Of a stretch of 64,000 nucleotides of DNA, positions 9,333-20,685 are shown in pieces. The stretch covers positions 219,353 through 283,352 of the forward strand of contig JADKCZ010000010.1 in NCBI GenBank assembly GCA_016718565.1, given 5' to 3'. The translations under genes and the position numbers were made by a program. Position 1 is the stretch's first letter. Each line of letters starts with the position of its first letter. The notes under the pieces were generated by a model. It saw only the letters and a list, made by a program, of their open reading frames with translations. It searched no databases and had not been told where the DNA came from. This stretch comes from Anaeromyxobacter sp. (lineage in GTDB: Bacteria > Myxococcota > Myxococcia > Myxococcales > Anaeromyxobacteraceae).

Positions 9333-9662
9333 ATGACCCCGGACGAGCGGCTGGCGGCGTTCCAGAAGTTCGCGGCCGCCAGGCCAGACGACCCCTTCAC
9401 GCGCTACTCGCTGGCCATGCAGCTCCGGTCCATGGGGCGGCTCGACGACGCGGTGGGCGAGTTCCAGGAGCTGGCGCGGCGCACCCCGGACTACCTGCCG
9501 ACCTGGCTGATGCTGGGGCAGGCCCTGGAGACCCTGGCGCGGGGCGCCGAGGCGGCCCAGGCCTACCGGGACGGGATCGCCGTGGCGGTGCGGCGGGGCG
9601 ACAACCACGCGCGGGGCGAGCTCGAGGATGCGCTCGGGCAGCTCGGCGACAGGGCCGGCTGA
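9333..9662 (+). CDS. Small TPR-type protein, 109 aa
   Basis: The protein consists of about three helical-hairpin repeats: FTRYSLAMQLRSMGRLDDAV, YLPTWLMLGQALETLARGAE and a degenerate third. These match the tetratricopeptide pattern, with small residues at positions 8 and 20 and Pro near repeat ends. It has no signal peptide. It lies 16 bp upstream of fabI and is probably co-transcribed with it. TPRs mediate protein-protein contacts, and the partner is unknown. Confidence 0.8.
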   Translation: MTPDERLAAFQKFAAARPDDPFTRYSLAMQLRSMGRLDDAVGEFQELARRTPDYLPTWLMLGQALETLARGAEAAQAYRDGIAVAVRRGDNHARGELEDALGQLGDRAG

Positions 9663-9678
9663 CGGCCACGAGGACCAG

Positions 9679-10494
9679 ATGAGCGAAGCCACCACCACCC
9701 CTCCGTCGCCGGGCCGGCTGCTCGAGGGCAAGCGGGCCCTGATCACCGGCGTGGCCAACGACCGGTCCATCGCCTGGGCCATCGCCGAGGCCTTCCACGC
9801 CCAGGGGGCCGAGCTGGCCTTCACCTACCCGGGGGCGGCCATGGGCGAGCGGGTCATCCCGCTGGTGAAGGGGCTGGGCCCCGCCGCGGTCCTCGACATG
9901 GACGTCTCGGAGGACGCCAGCATCGACCAGGCGTTCGCCGCCCTGCGCGAGGTCTGGCCGCGCTTCGACATCCTGGTCCACTCCATCGGCTACGCGCCGC
10001 GAGGGGCGCTGGCCGGGCGCTTCACCGAGGTGACCACCCGCGAGGCCTGGCGCATCACCCTGGACGTGTCGGCCTACTCGCTGATCGCCCTGGCCCGGGC
10101 GGCGCGGCCCTTCCTGCCGCCCGGCGGCAACCTGGTGACGCTCTCGTACTACGGCGCCGAGAAGGTGGTCTCCAACTACAACGTCATGGGGGTGGCCAAG
10201 GCGGCGCTGGAGGCCTCGATGCGCTACCTGGCCGAGGACCTCGGCCAGGACGGCATCCGCGTCAACGCCATCAGCGCCGGCCCGGTCAAGACCCTGGCCG
10301 CGGCCGGCATCAAGGGCATGCGGACCATGCTGCAGGAGAACGCCGAGAAGACCCCGCTGCGCCGGAACATCGACCAGGACGACGTGGCGCGGGCCTGCCT
10401 CTACCTGTGCTCGGACCTGGCCCGCAGCGTCACCGGCGAGGTGCTGCACGTGGACTGCGGCCAGAACATCCTGGGCGTGGTCTCGATGGCCTGA
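9679..10494 (+). CDS. fabI: Enoyl-[acyl-carrier-protein] reductase (NADH), FabI type
   Basis: FabI catalyses the last step of each fatty-acid elongation cycle. The 271-residue SDR-fold protein has the FabI-specific glycine motif LITGVANDRSIAWAIA and the core VHSIGYAP. The active-site pair is Tyr167 and Lys174 in YNVMGVAK, with the second conserved Tyr just upstream in SYYGAEK. The start at 9679 is preceded by GAGG six bases away and removes a non-conserved N-terminal extension. Its TGA abuts the convergent metallo-hydrolase stop at a TGATCA palindrome, with no spacer between the genes. Confidence 0.95.
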   Translation: MSEATTTPPSPGRLLEGKRALITGVANDRSIAWAIAEAFHAQGAELAFTYPGAAMGERVIPLVKGLGPAAVLDMDVSEDASIDQAFAALREVWPRFDILVHSIGYAPRGALAGRFTEVTTREAWRITLDVSAYSLIALARAARPFLPPGGNLVTLSYYGAEKVVSNYNVMGVAKAALEASMRYLAEDLGQDGIRVNAISAGPVKTLAAAGIKGMRTMLQENAEKTPLRRNIDQDDVARACLYLCSDLARSVTGEVLHVDCGQNILGVVSMA

Positions 10495-11148
10495 TCAGAC
10501 GAAGCGGCTGCGCCGCGGCGCCTCGCCCACGAAGGGGTTCTGGCGCCGCTCCTCGCCGAGGGTGCCGGCCGGGCCGTGGCCGGGGTGGAAGGTCACCTCG
10601 TCGCCCAGCGGGAAGAGCTTCTCCTTGATGGAGCCGGCCAGCTGGTCGAAGTCGCCGCCCGGCAGGTCGGTGCGCCCCACCGAGCCGAGGAAGAGCGTGT
10701 CGCCGGTGAAGAGCACCTGGTCGTCGGCGAACCACAGGCAGGTGGAGCCGGGCGAGTGGCCGGGGGTGTGCAGCACGGTGGCGGCGTGGCGCCCCACCGT
10801 CACCACCTCGCCGTCCCGGTGGGTCCGCTCCACCGTCGGCGGCAGGGCGTGCGGCAGGCCGAACACCTCCACCTGGCGCGGCAGCGAGGCCAGGAAGCGC
10901 TGGTCGCCCTCGTGGATGGTGACCGGCGCCCCGGTGGCGGCCTGCGCCTCGGCGGCCCCGGCCACGTGGTCGACGTGGCCGTGGGTCAGGAAGATCCGGC
11001 CGACGCGCCAGCCGGGCTCGGCCAGCGCCAGCACCCGCGGGATCTCGGCGCCGGGGTCGATCAGCAGCGCCTCCCCGGTCTCGCCGCACGCCACCAGGTA
11101 GGCGTTCATGGCGAACGGGCCGACCACCACCGAGCGGACCACCAGCAT
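10495..11148 (-). CDS. Metallo-beta-lactamase-fold hydrolase (glyoxalase II-like)
   Basis: The 217-residue protein carries the MBL zinc motif THGHVDHVAG and the downstream ligands HTPGHSPGS, FTGDTLF and FHPGHGPAGT. This pattern is typical of the glyoxalase II/YcbL group that hydrolyses thioesters such as S-lactoylglutathione. The start at 11148 is chosen because GGAGGA sits five bases upstream and family members begin close to a MLV-type N-terminus. It follows the A-type carrier gene on the same strand after 92 bp. The substrate is inferred only at family level. Confidence 0.88.
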   Translation of the reverse strand: MLVVRSVVVGPFAMNAYLVACGETGEALLIDPGAEIPRVLALAEPGWRVGRIFLTHGHVDHVAGAAEAQAATGAPVTIHEGDQRFLASLPRQVEVFGLPHALPPTVERTHRDGEVVTVGRHAATVLHTPGHSPGSTCLWFADDQVLFTGDTLFLGSVGRTDLPGGDFDQLAGSIKEKLFPLGDEVTFHPGHGPAGTLGEERRQNPFVGEAPRRSRFV

Positions 11149-11240
11149 GTCTTCCTCCGGGAACGGCGCCAGGGAACGGGAAAGGGCCGAAGGGTCGCCC
11201 CTCCGGCCCCGCCGGGTCAACTGCCGGGTGCGCCAGGCTG

Positions 11241-11618
11241 CTAGGTCGAGAAGGACGAGCCGCAGCCGCAGGTGCTCTTGGCGTTCGGGTTGTTGAACTT
11301 GAACCCGGCGCCCTGCAGCCCCTGCACGTAGTCGATGGTGACGCCCTGCAGGTACATCGAGCTCATCGAGTCCACGAAGAGCTTGACGCCGCCCTGGTCG
11401 AGGGTGATGTCGCCGTCGCGCGGCTTCTCCTCGAAGTCCATGGAGTACTGGAAGCCGGAGCAGCCGCCGCCCTGCACCCCGACGCGGATGCCGTAGCCGG
11501 CCAGCCCCTCGCGGGTCATGGCGTCCTTCACCATCTCGATGGCCTTGTCGGTCAGGACGACGAAGTTGTCCATGCCGAGATCGGTCGCCGCGGGAGCAGT
11601 CTGGGTCATCGCGTCCAT
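11241..11618 (-). CDS. erpA: A-type iron-sulfur carrier protein (ErpA/IscA family)
   Basis: The 125-residue protein has the three conserved cysteines of A-type carriers: Cys53 in GGGCSGFQY, and Cys117 and Cys119 in STCGCGSSF. These proteins receive Fe-S clusters from scaffold proteins and deliver them to apo-enzymes. About fifteen residues at the N-terminus are non-conserved; an internal Met near residue 16 is another possible start. It lies downstream of the SDR and adenosyltransferase on the same strand. The choice between ErpA, IscA and SufA is uncertain from sequence alone. Confidence 0.92.
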   Translation of the reverse strand: MDAMTQTAPAATDLGMDNFVVLTDKAIEMVKDAMTREGLAGYGIRVGVQGGGCSGFQYSMDFEEKPRDGDITLDQGGVKLFVDSMSSMYLQGVTIDYVQGLQGAGFKFNNPNAKSTCGCGSSFST

Positions 11619-11737
11619 GTGTCGGTGTCTCCGTGTGGGGCCGCGCGGGCCCCGCAGTTGATTCAGGAGGGGAGTCTAACAGGGGGGTGTGGCCGCTTCA
11701 ACGCGACCTGCCGAGGGGCCTCTCAGGGGGGTGCCGG

Positions 11738-12448
11738 CTACTCCCGGCCGCGCCCGGAGAGCCGCCGGCCGCCGTCCACCGGCAGGACCACCCCGGTGAC
11801 GTAGGGCGCCTCGGCCAGGAAGCGGACGGCCGCCGCCACGTCGTCGGGCGTGCCGGCCCGGCCGAGCGGGATGCGCGCCGCCAGCCGCCGCCGCCGCGCC
11901 GCCGGGTAGGCCTCGGGCCAGAGCACCGTGCCCGGGGCCACCGCGTTGACCCGCACCCGCGGCGCCAGCTCGAGCGCCAGGCACTCGGTGAGCCGCACCA
12001 GCGCCGCCTTGGAGGCGCAGTAGGCGGCGAAGCCCCGCCAGGCCACCAGCCCGCCGCCCACGTCGGCCACGTTGACCACGCTGCCGCCGCAGCGCCGCAG
12101 CAGCGGGGCCAGGGCGCGGGTCAGCAGGAGCGGCGCCCGGGCGTTCAGGTCCAGCTGGGCGTCCCAGGCGGCCGCGTCGGTGGCGGCCAGCGACCGCTCG
12201 TCGAAGCCGGCGGCGCCGTTCACCAGGAGGTCGAGCCGGTCGAACGCGCCGCGGAAGGCGCGGGCCAGCGCGGCGGGGCCGTCGGGGGTGGAGAGGTCGG
12301 CCTGCAGCGCCGCCGCCAGGCCGCGCGGCCGGTGGGTCAGGTAGTGGCCCGCCACCCGGTAGCCGTGGCGGCCGAGGTGGCGCGCGATGGCGGCGCCCAC
12401 CCGGACGCCGGCGCCGGTGACCAGCGCGACCCTGGGGGCGGGGCTCAT
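11738..12448 (-). CDS. SDR-family oxidoreductase, pteridine reductase / FolM-like
   Basis: The 236-residue short-chain dehydrogenase has the NADPH motif VTGAGVRVG. The Arg in this loop is characteristic of pteridine reductases and dihydromonapterin reductase FolM. It has VNGAAGF in place of the usual NNAG and the catalytic YCASK. Its ATG overlaps the stop of the adenosyltransferase gene (ATGA), so the two are translationally coupled. The likely activity is reduction of a pterin or dihydrofolate-type substrate, but a generic carbonyl reductase cannot be excluded. Confidence 0.85.
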   Translation of the reverse strand: MSPAPRVALVTGAGVRVGAAIARHLGRHGYRVAGHYLTHRPRGLAAALQADLSTPDGPAALARAFRGAFDRLDLLVNGAAGFDERSLAATDAAAWDAQLDLNARAPLLLTRALAPLLRRCGGSVVNVADVGGGLVAWRGFAAYCASKAALVRLTECLALELAPRVRVNAVAPGTVLWPEAYPAARRRRLAARIPLGRAGTPDDVAAAVRFLAEAPYVTGVVLPVDGGRRLSGRGRE

Positions 12449-13029
12449 GCCGGGCCCGAGCGGTCCGCCTTCGGGTCCCAGTGCACCTCGGCCTGGCCGG
12501 CCCGGTGGTTGGCCAGGCGCGCCGCCACGAAGAGGAGGTCGGAGAGCCGGTTCAGGTACACCAGGGCCAGCGGGTCCACCTCCACCCCGGCGGCCAGCGA
12601 GACCACCTGCCGCTCGGCCCGCCGGCAGACGGCGCGGGCCAGGTGCAGCGCCGCCGCGGCGCGGGTGCCGCCCGGCAGCACGAACTGGTGCAGCACGGGC
12701 AGCTCGGCGTCCCACCGGTCCATGGCCCGCTCCAGCCGCTCGGCCCAGCCGGGCTCCAGGGCCGGCACCACCGAGCGCGCCTTCACGCCGTGCGGCGTGG
12801 CGAGCTCCGCGCCCACGCAGAAGAGCTCGTCCTGGATGCGCTTGAGCTCGCCCGTGAGCTCGGGATCAGCCCGCCCGCCCTCGGCCAGGGCGGCGCGCGC
12901 CAGCCCGATGGCGGCGCAGGCCTCGTCCACGGCGCCGTAGGCCTCGACCCGTGCGTCGCACTTGCGCACCCGGCCGCCCCCGAAGAGGCCAGTCTCTCCG
13001 CCGTCGCCGCTCTTCGTGTAGATCTTCAT
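12445..13029 (-). CDS. Cob(I)yrinic acid a,c-diamide adenosyltransferase (PduO/MMAB type)
   Basis: The 194-residue protein begins MKIYTKSGDGGETGLFGG, the ATP-binding N-terminal signature of PduO-type ATP:corrinoid adenosyltransferases. It has helical-bundle motifs VEAYGAVDEACAAIG, FVLPGGTRAAAALHLAR, VCRRAERQV and a C-terminal YLNRLSDLLFV. These enzymes make adenosylcobalamin. The length matches the family. It is the first gene of a minus-strand group with the SDR, A-type carrier and MBL hydrolase, and is divergent from the ATP-grasp-like gene with 66 bp between starts. Confidence 0.94.
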   Translation of the reverse strand: MKIYTKSGDGGETGLFGGGRVRKCDARVEAYGAVDEACAAIGLARAALAEGGRADPELTGELKRIQDELFCVGAELATPHGVKARSVVPALEPGWAERLERAMDRWDAELPVLHQFVLPGGTRAAAALHLARAVCRRAERQVVSLAAGVEVDPLALVYLNRLSDLLFVAARLANHRAGQAEVHWDPKADRSGPA

Positions 13030-13095
13030 TCGCGATGTGCCTATCACCGGGCCCCGGCCATCGCAACGCGGGCGACGGGGGCCTGAGGGAGCGGG

Positions 13096-14436
13096 ATGCA
13101 GCCGATCTTCGAGGGGGAGCGAGCCACCGAGGTGGGGCGCGCGGCGGCCAGGCTGGCCTGGGCCGGCGGCATGACCGTGCTGCGGCCGGACGGCGTGGTG
13201 GTGCCCATCCCGCTGCTGGCCGAGCCGGAGGTGATGCCCCGCGCCGCGCTCGAGGCCGCGGCGCGCGAGGCCGAGCTGATCCTCTCCGGCTCGGTGAAGC
13301 TGGCCCGGGCGCTGCTCGCCTCCGGCGACGAGCGCGACCGGGCGGCGCTGGTGGAGCCGTTCGCCGGGCTCGAGGCCGAGGCCATGGCCAGGCTCTTCAC
13401 CGAGGCGCCGCTGCCGGCGGTGGTGGCCCGGGTGGACTTCCTGGTCCCCGAGGGCGGCGGGCCGCCCCGGGCCCTGGAGCTGAACGCCACCATCCCGGCC
13501 ATGCCAGCCTACGCCGACCTGGCGGCCCACGCCTGGCTGCGCGCCGCGGCCGCCGCCCGGGGCCGCACGCCGCGGGAGGCGGGCGAGCTGGTGGCCGCCT
13601 GCGGCAGCCACATGGAGAGCCTGCGCGAGGCGCTGGTGGCGGCCTACCGGGCCCGCGGCGGCGCCAGGGCCCGGCCCTCCATCGCCATCGTGGCGCGCCA
13701 GGGCGACGCCCAGATCGGCGAGCTCAGGTGCCTGGAGGCCCACTTCCGGGCGCAGGGCCACCGGGTGGAGAACCTGCTCCCCACCACCTGCCTGCCGGAG
13801 GACTGGGACCTGCTCTACCGCCACGTCTGGGCCCACCGGGTGGCGCCCGACGCCCCCTTCGCCCGCGCGCTGCTGGCGCCGGGGCGCTTCACGCTGCTCA
13901 ACCCGGTGAACGGCCTGCTGGAGGCCAAGGGGCTCTTCGCCCGGCTCTCCGAGTGCGCCAGCGACGGCGCGCTGGCGGCGCGGGCCGGGCTCGACGAGGC
14001 CGAGCGCGGGGCGGCGGCGCGGCTGCCCTGGACGCGGCGGCTCGACGAGGCCACCGCCGGCCGCATCAAGGCCGCGCGGGAGGGGTACGTCATCAAGCGG
14101 AGCTGGGACTACGGCGGCAAGTCGGTGCACCTGGGCGCCGAGCTGGCGCAGCCGGCCTGGGAGCGGGTGGTCGACGAGGCGCTGGCCGACGGGCGCGGCG
14201 GCGGCTTCATCGCGCAGGAGCGGATCTTCGCCGTGCGAAAGCCGGCCACCCGCATCGCCGGCGACGAGGAGACCCAGGGCGTCCTCTACCGCGACCTCTC
14301 GACCTACTGCGGCCTCGGGCCGGTGCGGCCGGGCGGGTCGGTGGTGCGGGCCGCCGCCTCGCCCATCGTCAACATCCTGGGGGGCGGCGGGCTGGCGCCG
14401 GTCATCCCGGAGGACGTCTACGAGCGGCTGCGGTAG
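13096..14436 (+). CDS. ATP-grasp-like protein of unknown function, 446 aa
   Basis: I do not recognise a named family with certainty. The N-terminal part has RALELNATIPAMPAYADL (about 130-147), where Glu and Asn could bind metal-ATP. The central part (about 180-290) looks like a Rossmann-type strand pattern with VARQGDAQIGEL. Near residues 330-345 comes YVIKRSWDYGGKSVHLG, resembling the Lys and glycine-rich loop of ATP-grasp or circularly permuted ATP-grasp ligases, then FIAQERIF. The C-terminal GSVVRAAASPIVNILGGGG resembles the end of such ligase domains. This suggests an ATP-dependent carboxylate-amine ligase of unknown substrate. GGAGC precedes the ATG. Confidence 0.78.
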   Translation: MQPIFEGERATEVGRAAARLAWAGGMTVLRPDGVVVPIPLLAEPEVMPRAALEAAAREAELILSGSVKLARALLASGDERDRAALVEPFAGLEAEAMARLFTEAPLPAVVARVDFLVPEGGGPPRALELNATIPAMPAYADLAAHAWLRAAAAARGRTPREAGELVAACGSHMESLREALVAAYRARGGARARPSIAIVARQGDAQIGELRCLEAHFRAQGHRVENLLPTTCLPEDWDLLYRHVWAHRVAPDAPFARALLAPGRFTLLNPVNGLLEAKGLFARLSECASDGALAARAGLDEAERGAAARLPWTRRLDEATAGRIKAAREGYVIKRSWDYGGKSVHLGAELAQPAWERVVDEALADGRGGGFIAQERIFAVRKPATRIAGDEETQGVLYRDLSTYCGLGPVRPGGSVVRAAASPIVNILGGGGLAPVIPEDVYERLR

Positions 14437-14458
14437 CCGCGGCGCGGCGGCGCCGCCC

Positions 14459-15187
14459 TCACCCGTCGGTGAAGTCGGCGATGGACGGCACCTCGGGACG
14501 CACCGCGATGGGGCGCGGGCTGTGGTCGGTGTCGAGGTGGACGCAGAGCGCCGCCGGGAAGGCCAGGGCGTAGCCGTTGACGTGGGCCGGCTCGTTGTCG
14601 AAGGCGGCCACCAGGGGCCCCAGCCTGGCCACGCGGGCCGACGCCAGCGCCTTCCACTGGTCGTCGTCGAGCGGCGCCTCCGGCTTGAGCAGCAGGTGGA
14701 CGCGCCGGCCGTCGGGGCGCGGCAGGTCGAAGCGCCGGAAGGTCTCGAGCGTGCCCGCCAGCATGCGCTCCGGTCGGCCGGAGACGTAGGCCAGCTGCGC
14801 CCCGGCGGCGCCGAGCGCCCGCACGAAGGCCGGGGCCCCGGGCACCACGCCGTCGTCCCGGCAGTACTGGCTGGTGAAGAAGTGCTGGCCCCAGTAGCGG
14901 CGGGCCGGGAGCAGGTGGCGGGCCACCTCGCCGGGGGCCAGGCCGGCGTGGGCCAGGGCCTCGGCCAGGTCCCAGCTGGTCCAGTGCTCGGGGCGCGCGC
15001 CCGCCAGGGCCGGCACCCCGGCCAGCGCCCCGTACTCCCGCAGGATCCGGGCCTGGCGGGGCCGGTTGTCCAGCAGGGTGGAGTCGAGGTCGAAGACCAC
15101 CACCCCGTGGGGCGCGGCCGCCCCCGCCCGGGCCAGGGCCTCCGCCAGGATCCGGGCCCGGTCCTCCGGGTGGGCGCGCCGAGCCAT
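14459..15187 (-). CDS. HAD-superfamily hydrolase
   Basis: The 242-residue protein has HAD motif I VVFDLDSTLLDN (nucleophile and acid Asp), motif II in LAYVSGRPERM, a Lys in LLLKPEAP as the likely motif III, and a motif IV-type Asp in AAFDNEPAH. The cap region between motifs I and II is long and helical. It is probably a phosphatase, although the lone acidic residue of motif IV (FDNEP rather than DD) is typical of HAD subgroups resembling secreted acid phosphatase. It is convergent with the ATP-grasp-like gene and divergent from the diguanylate cyclase gene. Confidence 0.85.
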   Translation of the reverse strand: MARRAHPEDRARILAEALARAGAAAPHGVVVFDLDSTLLDNRPRQARILREYGALAGVPALAGARPEHWTSWDLAEALAHAGLAPGEVARHLLPARRYWGQHFFTSQYCRDDGVVPGAPAFVRALGAAGAQLAYVSGRPERMLAGTLETFRRFDLPRPDGRRVHLLLKPEAPLDDDQWKALASARVARLGPLVAAFDNEPAHVNGYALAFPAALCVHLDTDHSPRPIAVRPEVPSIADFTDG

Positions 15188-15296
15188 GGCCAGCAGGGTA
15201 GCACCGGCCCGCCCGCCCGCACCGTCAGTGGAGGCCCGCGGCGTCTTCAGGCGAAGGCGGCGTGGCGACCGGGCCGGATTCGGTTAAGGTCTCGCC

Positions 15297-16274
15297 GTGG
15301 CCGAGGAACGCCCGAAGATCCTGGTGGTGGACGACTCCCGCACCCAGCTCGACAAGCTGGTGGGGGTGCTGGCGCGCGAGGGCTACGACGTCCGCTCCGC
15401 CGCCACCGGCACCGAGGCCATCCTCAAGGTCCGCACCGACCCGCCCGACCTGGTGCTGCTCGACATGATCCTGCCGGACATGGACGGGCTCGAGGTGCTG
15501 CGGCACGTCAACCCGCGGCCCGACGAGCACTTCATCCCGGTCATCATCGTCTCGGCCCGCAGCGACCTCGACTCCAAGGTGCGGGGCCTGAAGCTGGGGG
15601 CCTCCGACTACCTGGCCAAGCCCTTCGAGCCGGAGGAGATGCTCTGGCGCTGCAAGGCGATGCTGCACATCAAGTCGCTGCAGGACCAGCTGCGGGCCAC
15701 CCAGCGCAAGCTGGCCGAGCAGTCGGTCACCGACGGGCTGACCGGGCTGAAGAACCGGCGGCTCTTCGACGAGCGGCTGCAGGAGGAGTTCCGCCGGGCG
15801 CAGCGCTACAGCGATCCGGTCTCGCTCATCATGGTGGACCTGGACCACTTCAAGCGGGTCAACGACGGCTACGGCCACCAGATGGGCGACGTGGTGCTGC
15901 GCGAGGCGGCCGCGTGCATCCGGGCCTCCATCCGCGACCCGGACATCTGCGCGCGCTACGGCGGGGAGGAGTTCGCGGTGATCCTGCCGAAGACCCACCT
16001 CTCCGGCGCGCTGGCGGTGGCCGAGCGCATCTGGCGCGAGCTGGGGGCCAAGGTCTACCACCAGGAGGTCCCGGAGGTCGGGCGGGCCAAGCCGGTGGAG
16101 GTGAAGGTGACGGCCTCGGTCGGGCTGGCCTTCTTCCCGTCGAAGGACATCACCTCCGCCGAGCTGCTGGTGAAGTTCGCCGACGAGGCGCTCTACCAGG
16201 CCAAGCACTCCGGCCGGAACACCATCTGCCTCTACCAGGCGCAGAACTACCTGTACGAGGCGCGCAAGTCCTGA
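15297..16274 (+). CDS. Response regulator with GGDEF domain (PleD-like diguanylate cyclase)
   Basis: The 325-residue protein combines a receiver domain (acceptor Asp56 in VLLDMILPD, Lys in YLAKPFEPE) with a helical linker and a GGDEF domain. The active-site loop is intact (GGEEF, residues 222-226), and an inhibitory I-site RxxD (RDPD, 213-216) lies exactly five residues before it. It should therefore make c-di-GMP when phosphorylated and be subject to product inhibition. The start is GTG with AAGG upstream. It shares the window with the PilZ-ATPase fusion at 610, a possible c-di-GMP receiver, but no direct link is shown. Confidence 0.95.
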   Translation: MAEERPKILVVDDSRTQLDKLVGVLAREGYDVRSAATGTEAILKVRTDPPDLVLLDMILPDMDGLEVLRHVNPRPDEHFIPVIIVSARSDLDSKVRGLKLGASDYLAKPFEPEEMLWRCKAMLHIKSLQDQLRATQRKLAEQSVTDGLTGLKNRRLFDERLQEEFRRAQRYSDPVSLIMVDLDHFKRVNDGYGHQMGDVVLREAAACIRASIRDPDICARYGGEEFAVILPKTHLSGALAVAERIWRELGAKVYHQEVPEVGRAKPVEVKVTASVGLAFFPSKDITSAELLVKFADEALYQAKHSGRNTICLYQAQNYLYEARKS

Positions 16275-16535
16275 GCCGCCGGGCGCTGCTGGCCTCGCGT
16301 CCGCGCGCCGGGGAGTGCTCCCCCGTAGGGGCCAGATGGCCAGCGCCCGGGCCCCACGCGGCAGGGCGCCGCGACCCACCTTGACCCTGTCTGACCCTGG
16401 CGGTGAGTCAGGAGCCGGGTATACCCTGACCCGGGGGCGATGGACTACCCGGGACCCACCGCCACCAAGTCGTTGAAATCACGCCTACCTCGCGCCGACC
16501 CGGGTGGATCGTCGCGTGCAGCCTGGCTGTGACCC

Positions 16536-18098
<1,563 letters not shown>

Positions 18099-18109
18099 AG
18101 GGGCACCGC

Positions 18110-19576
<1,467 letters not shown>

Positions 19577-19622
19577 CCGGCGGCGCCGGCCGCGCTGGCC
19601 GCCACCCGAGGCCCGACTTCCC

Positions 19623-19664
19623 CCGCGCCCCTCTCCCGCCCTACCAGGCTGGAGAGGGGCGCGG
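19623..19664 (+). terminator. Hairpin terminator between convergent genes
   Basis: A perfect 14-bp inverted repeat (CCGCGCCCCTCTCC paired with GGAGAGGGGCGCGG, 14-nt loop) lies between the sigma54 activator and the convergent esterase. Only a weak T-run (TCTTCG) follows. An 11-G homopolymer begins nine bases downstream at 19673. Confidence 0.6.
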
Positions 19665-19750
19665 TCTTCGTCGGGGGGGGGGGCGGGTGAGGGTCGGCCG
19701 GGGGCGGGGCCGCCGGGATGAGGCAGCGTCGGCCCGTGCCCCAGCCGCGC

Positions 19751-20392
19751 TCACCGCCCGTGGAGCGGCGCCAGGAAGGCCCAGGCCTCCTGGAGGATCA
19801 GGTCGAGCGAGGCGCCCAGCTCGTGGCCGTCGTCCACGGTGATCAGCCGCGCCGAGGGCGTCCGCTCCACCCAGGCCGCCACGTCGGCCAGCGGCACGGT
19901 CTCGTCGCGCGCCCCGGCGATCACCAGGGTGGGCACCGCCACCACGGGAAAGGCGGGCAGGGTGGAGGCGGCCTCGAAGAAGGGCCAGCCGACGCGCCGC
20001 TCGGTCTGCGTCACGTGGTGGTGGGTGGCCAGTCCGCGCGCCCGCCAGTCCTCCAGCTCGGCCGCGGTGAGCCGGCCGCTCCAGCGCTCGAAGAGGCGGA
20101 AGGCCGGGGCCAGCAGGACCAGGCGCGAGACGCGGGGATCGCCGGAGGCCAGGAGCGCCGACAGGTACCCGCCCAGGGAGGAGCCGATCAGGGCGTGTGG
20201 TCCGGGTGCGTCGCCCATGGCGGCCCGCGCCTCGGCCAGCATGCTGAGCGGGGTGGAGCGCTCGAACCCGTCCGCGCCGGGCGTGAGGTCGGGCGTCGCC
20301 ACCGCCACCCCGCGGGCGCCGAAGCCCTCCGAGAGGTAGCGGGCCTTGCGTGAGGAGGGGCCGGAGGCGAAGCCGTGCAGGTAGGTGATCAC
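19751..20392 (-). CDS. YqiA-like alpha/beta hydrolase (esterase)
   Basis: The 213-residue protein begins at GTG 20392 as MITYLHGFASGPSSRKA, the N-terminal pattern of the YqiA/UPF0227 esterases, with the oxyanion region right at the start. The nucleophile elbow is IGSSLGGYL, the acid is in AGARDETVP and the base His in DDGHELG. Sequence upstream of this GTG is repeat-derived (hexamer tract and a REP-like hairpin), so a longer reading frame there is not real. The substrate is unknown. Short-chain ester hydrolysis is the family activity. Confidence 0.85.
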   Translation of the reverse strand: MITYLHGFASGPSSRKARYLSEGFGARGVAVATPDLTPGADGFERSTPLSMLAEARAAMGDAPGPHALIGSSLGGYLSALLASGDPRVSRLVLLAPAFRLFERWSGRLTAAELEDWRARGLATHHHVTQTERRVGWPFFEAASTLPAFPVVAVPTLVIAGARDETVPLADVAAWVERTPSARLITVDDGHELGASLDLILQEAWAFLAPLHGR

Positions 20393-20422
20393 GCACAGGA
20401 GACTACCCTGGATGGTGGGGAG

Positions 20423-20460
20423 CGACCCCGACCGCGACCCCGACCTCGACCTCGACCTCG
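20423..20460. repeat. Hexanucleotide tract (GACCCC/GACCTC type)
   Basis: About six imperfect copies of a GACCYC/GACCGC hexamer lie just upstream of the esterase GTG. A second short patch of the same type is at 20518-20543. Both belong to the dispersed hexamer family described in the findings. Confidence 0.75.
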
Positions 20461-20470
20461 AAGTTGCGCA

Positions 20471-20512
20471 CTCCCTCTCCCCTCCGGGGAGAGGGCCGGG
20501 GTGAGGGGCTCC
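20471..20512. repeat. REP-like hairpin element
   Basis: CCCTCTCCCC (20473-20482) pairs perfectly with GGGGAGAGGG (20486-20495) across a 3-nt loop, followed by CCGGGGTGAGGGGC. This is the widespread intergenic element of many GC-rich proteobacteria. Its spurious translation reads LTPALSPEGRG-like peptides. It is noncoding. Confidence 0.65.
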
Positions 20513-20685
20513 GCGAGGACCCCAACCCCGACCGCGACCCCCGGCACTCCCCTGGCCCAGTGCGCGTCCACACCTGTCCACATGTCGGTCCGTCGGCATG
20601 TTTCGGCCCAACCGGGGTTCCCCTGCTCCAACGGCTCACATTCTCGGTCGGGACCGGTCAACATCACAGGCAGCCGGGGGGCGAC

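Noticed and set aside
20464..20685. Coding extension upstream of the small TPR-like gene
   Set aside because: The sequence is a REP-like hairpin and hexamer remnants; its translation is the well-known repeat-derived pattern rather than a protein.
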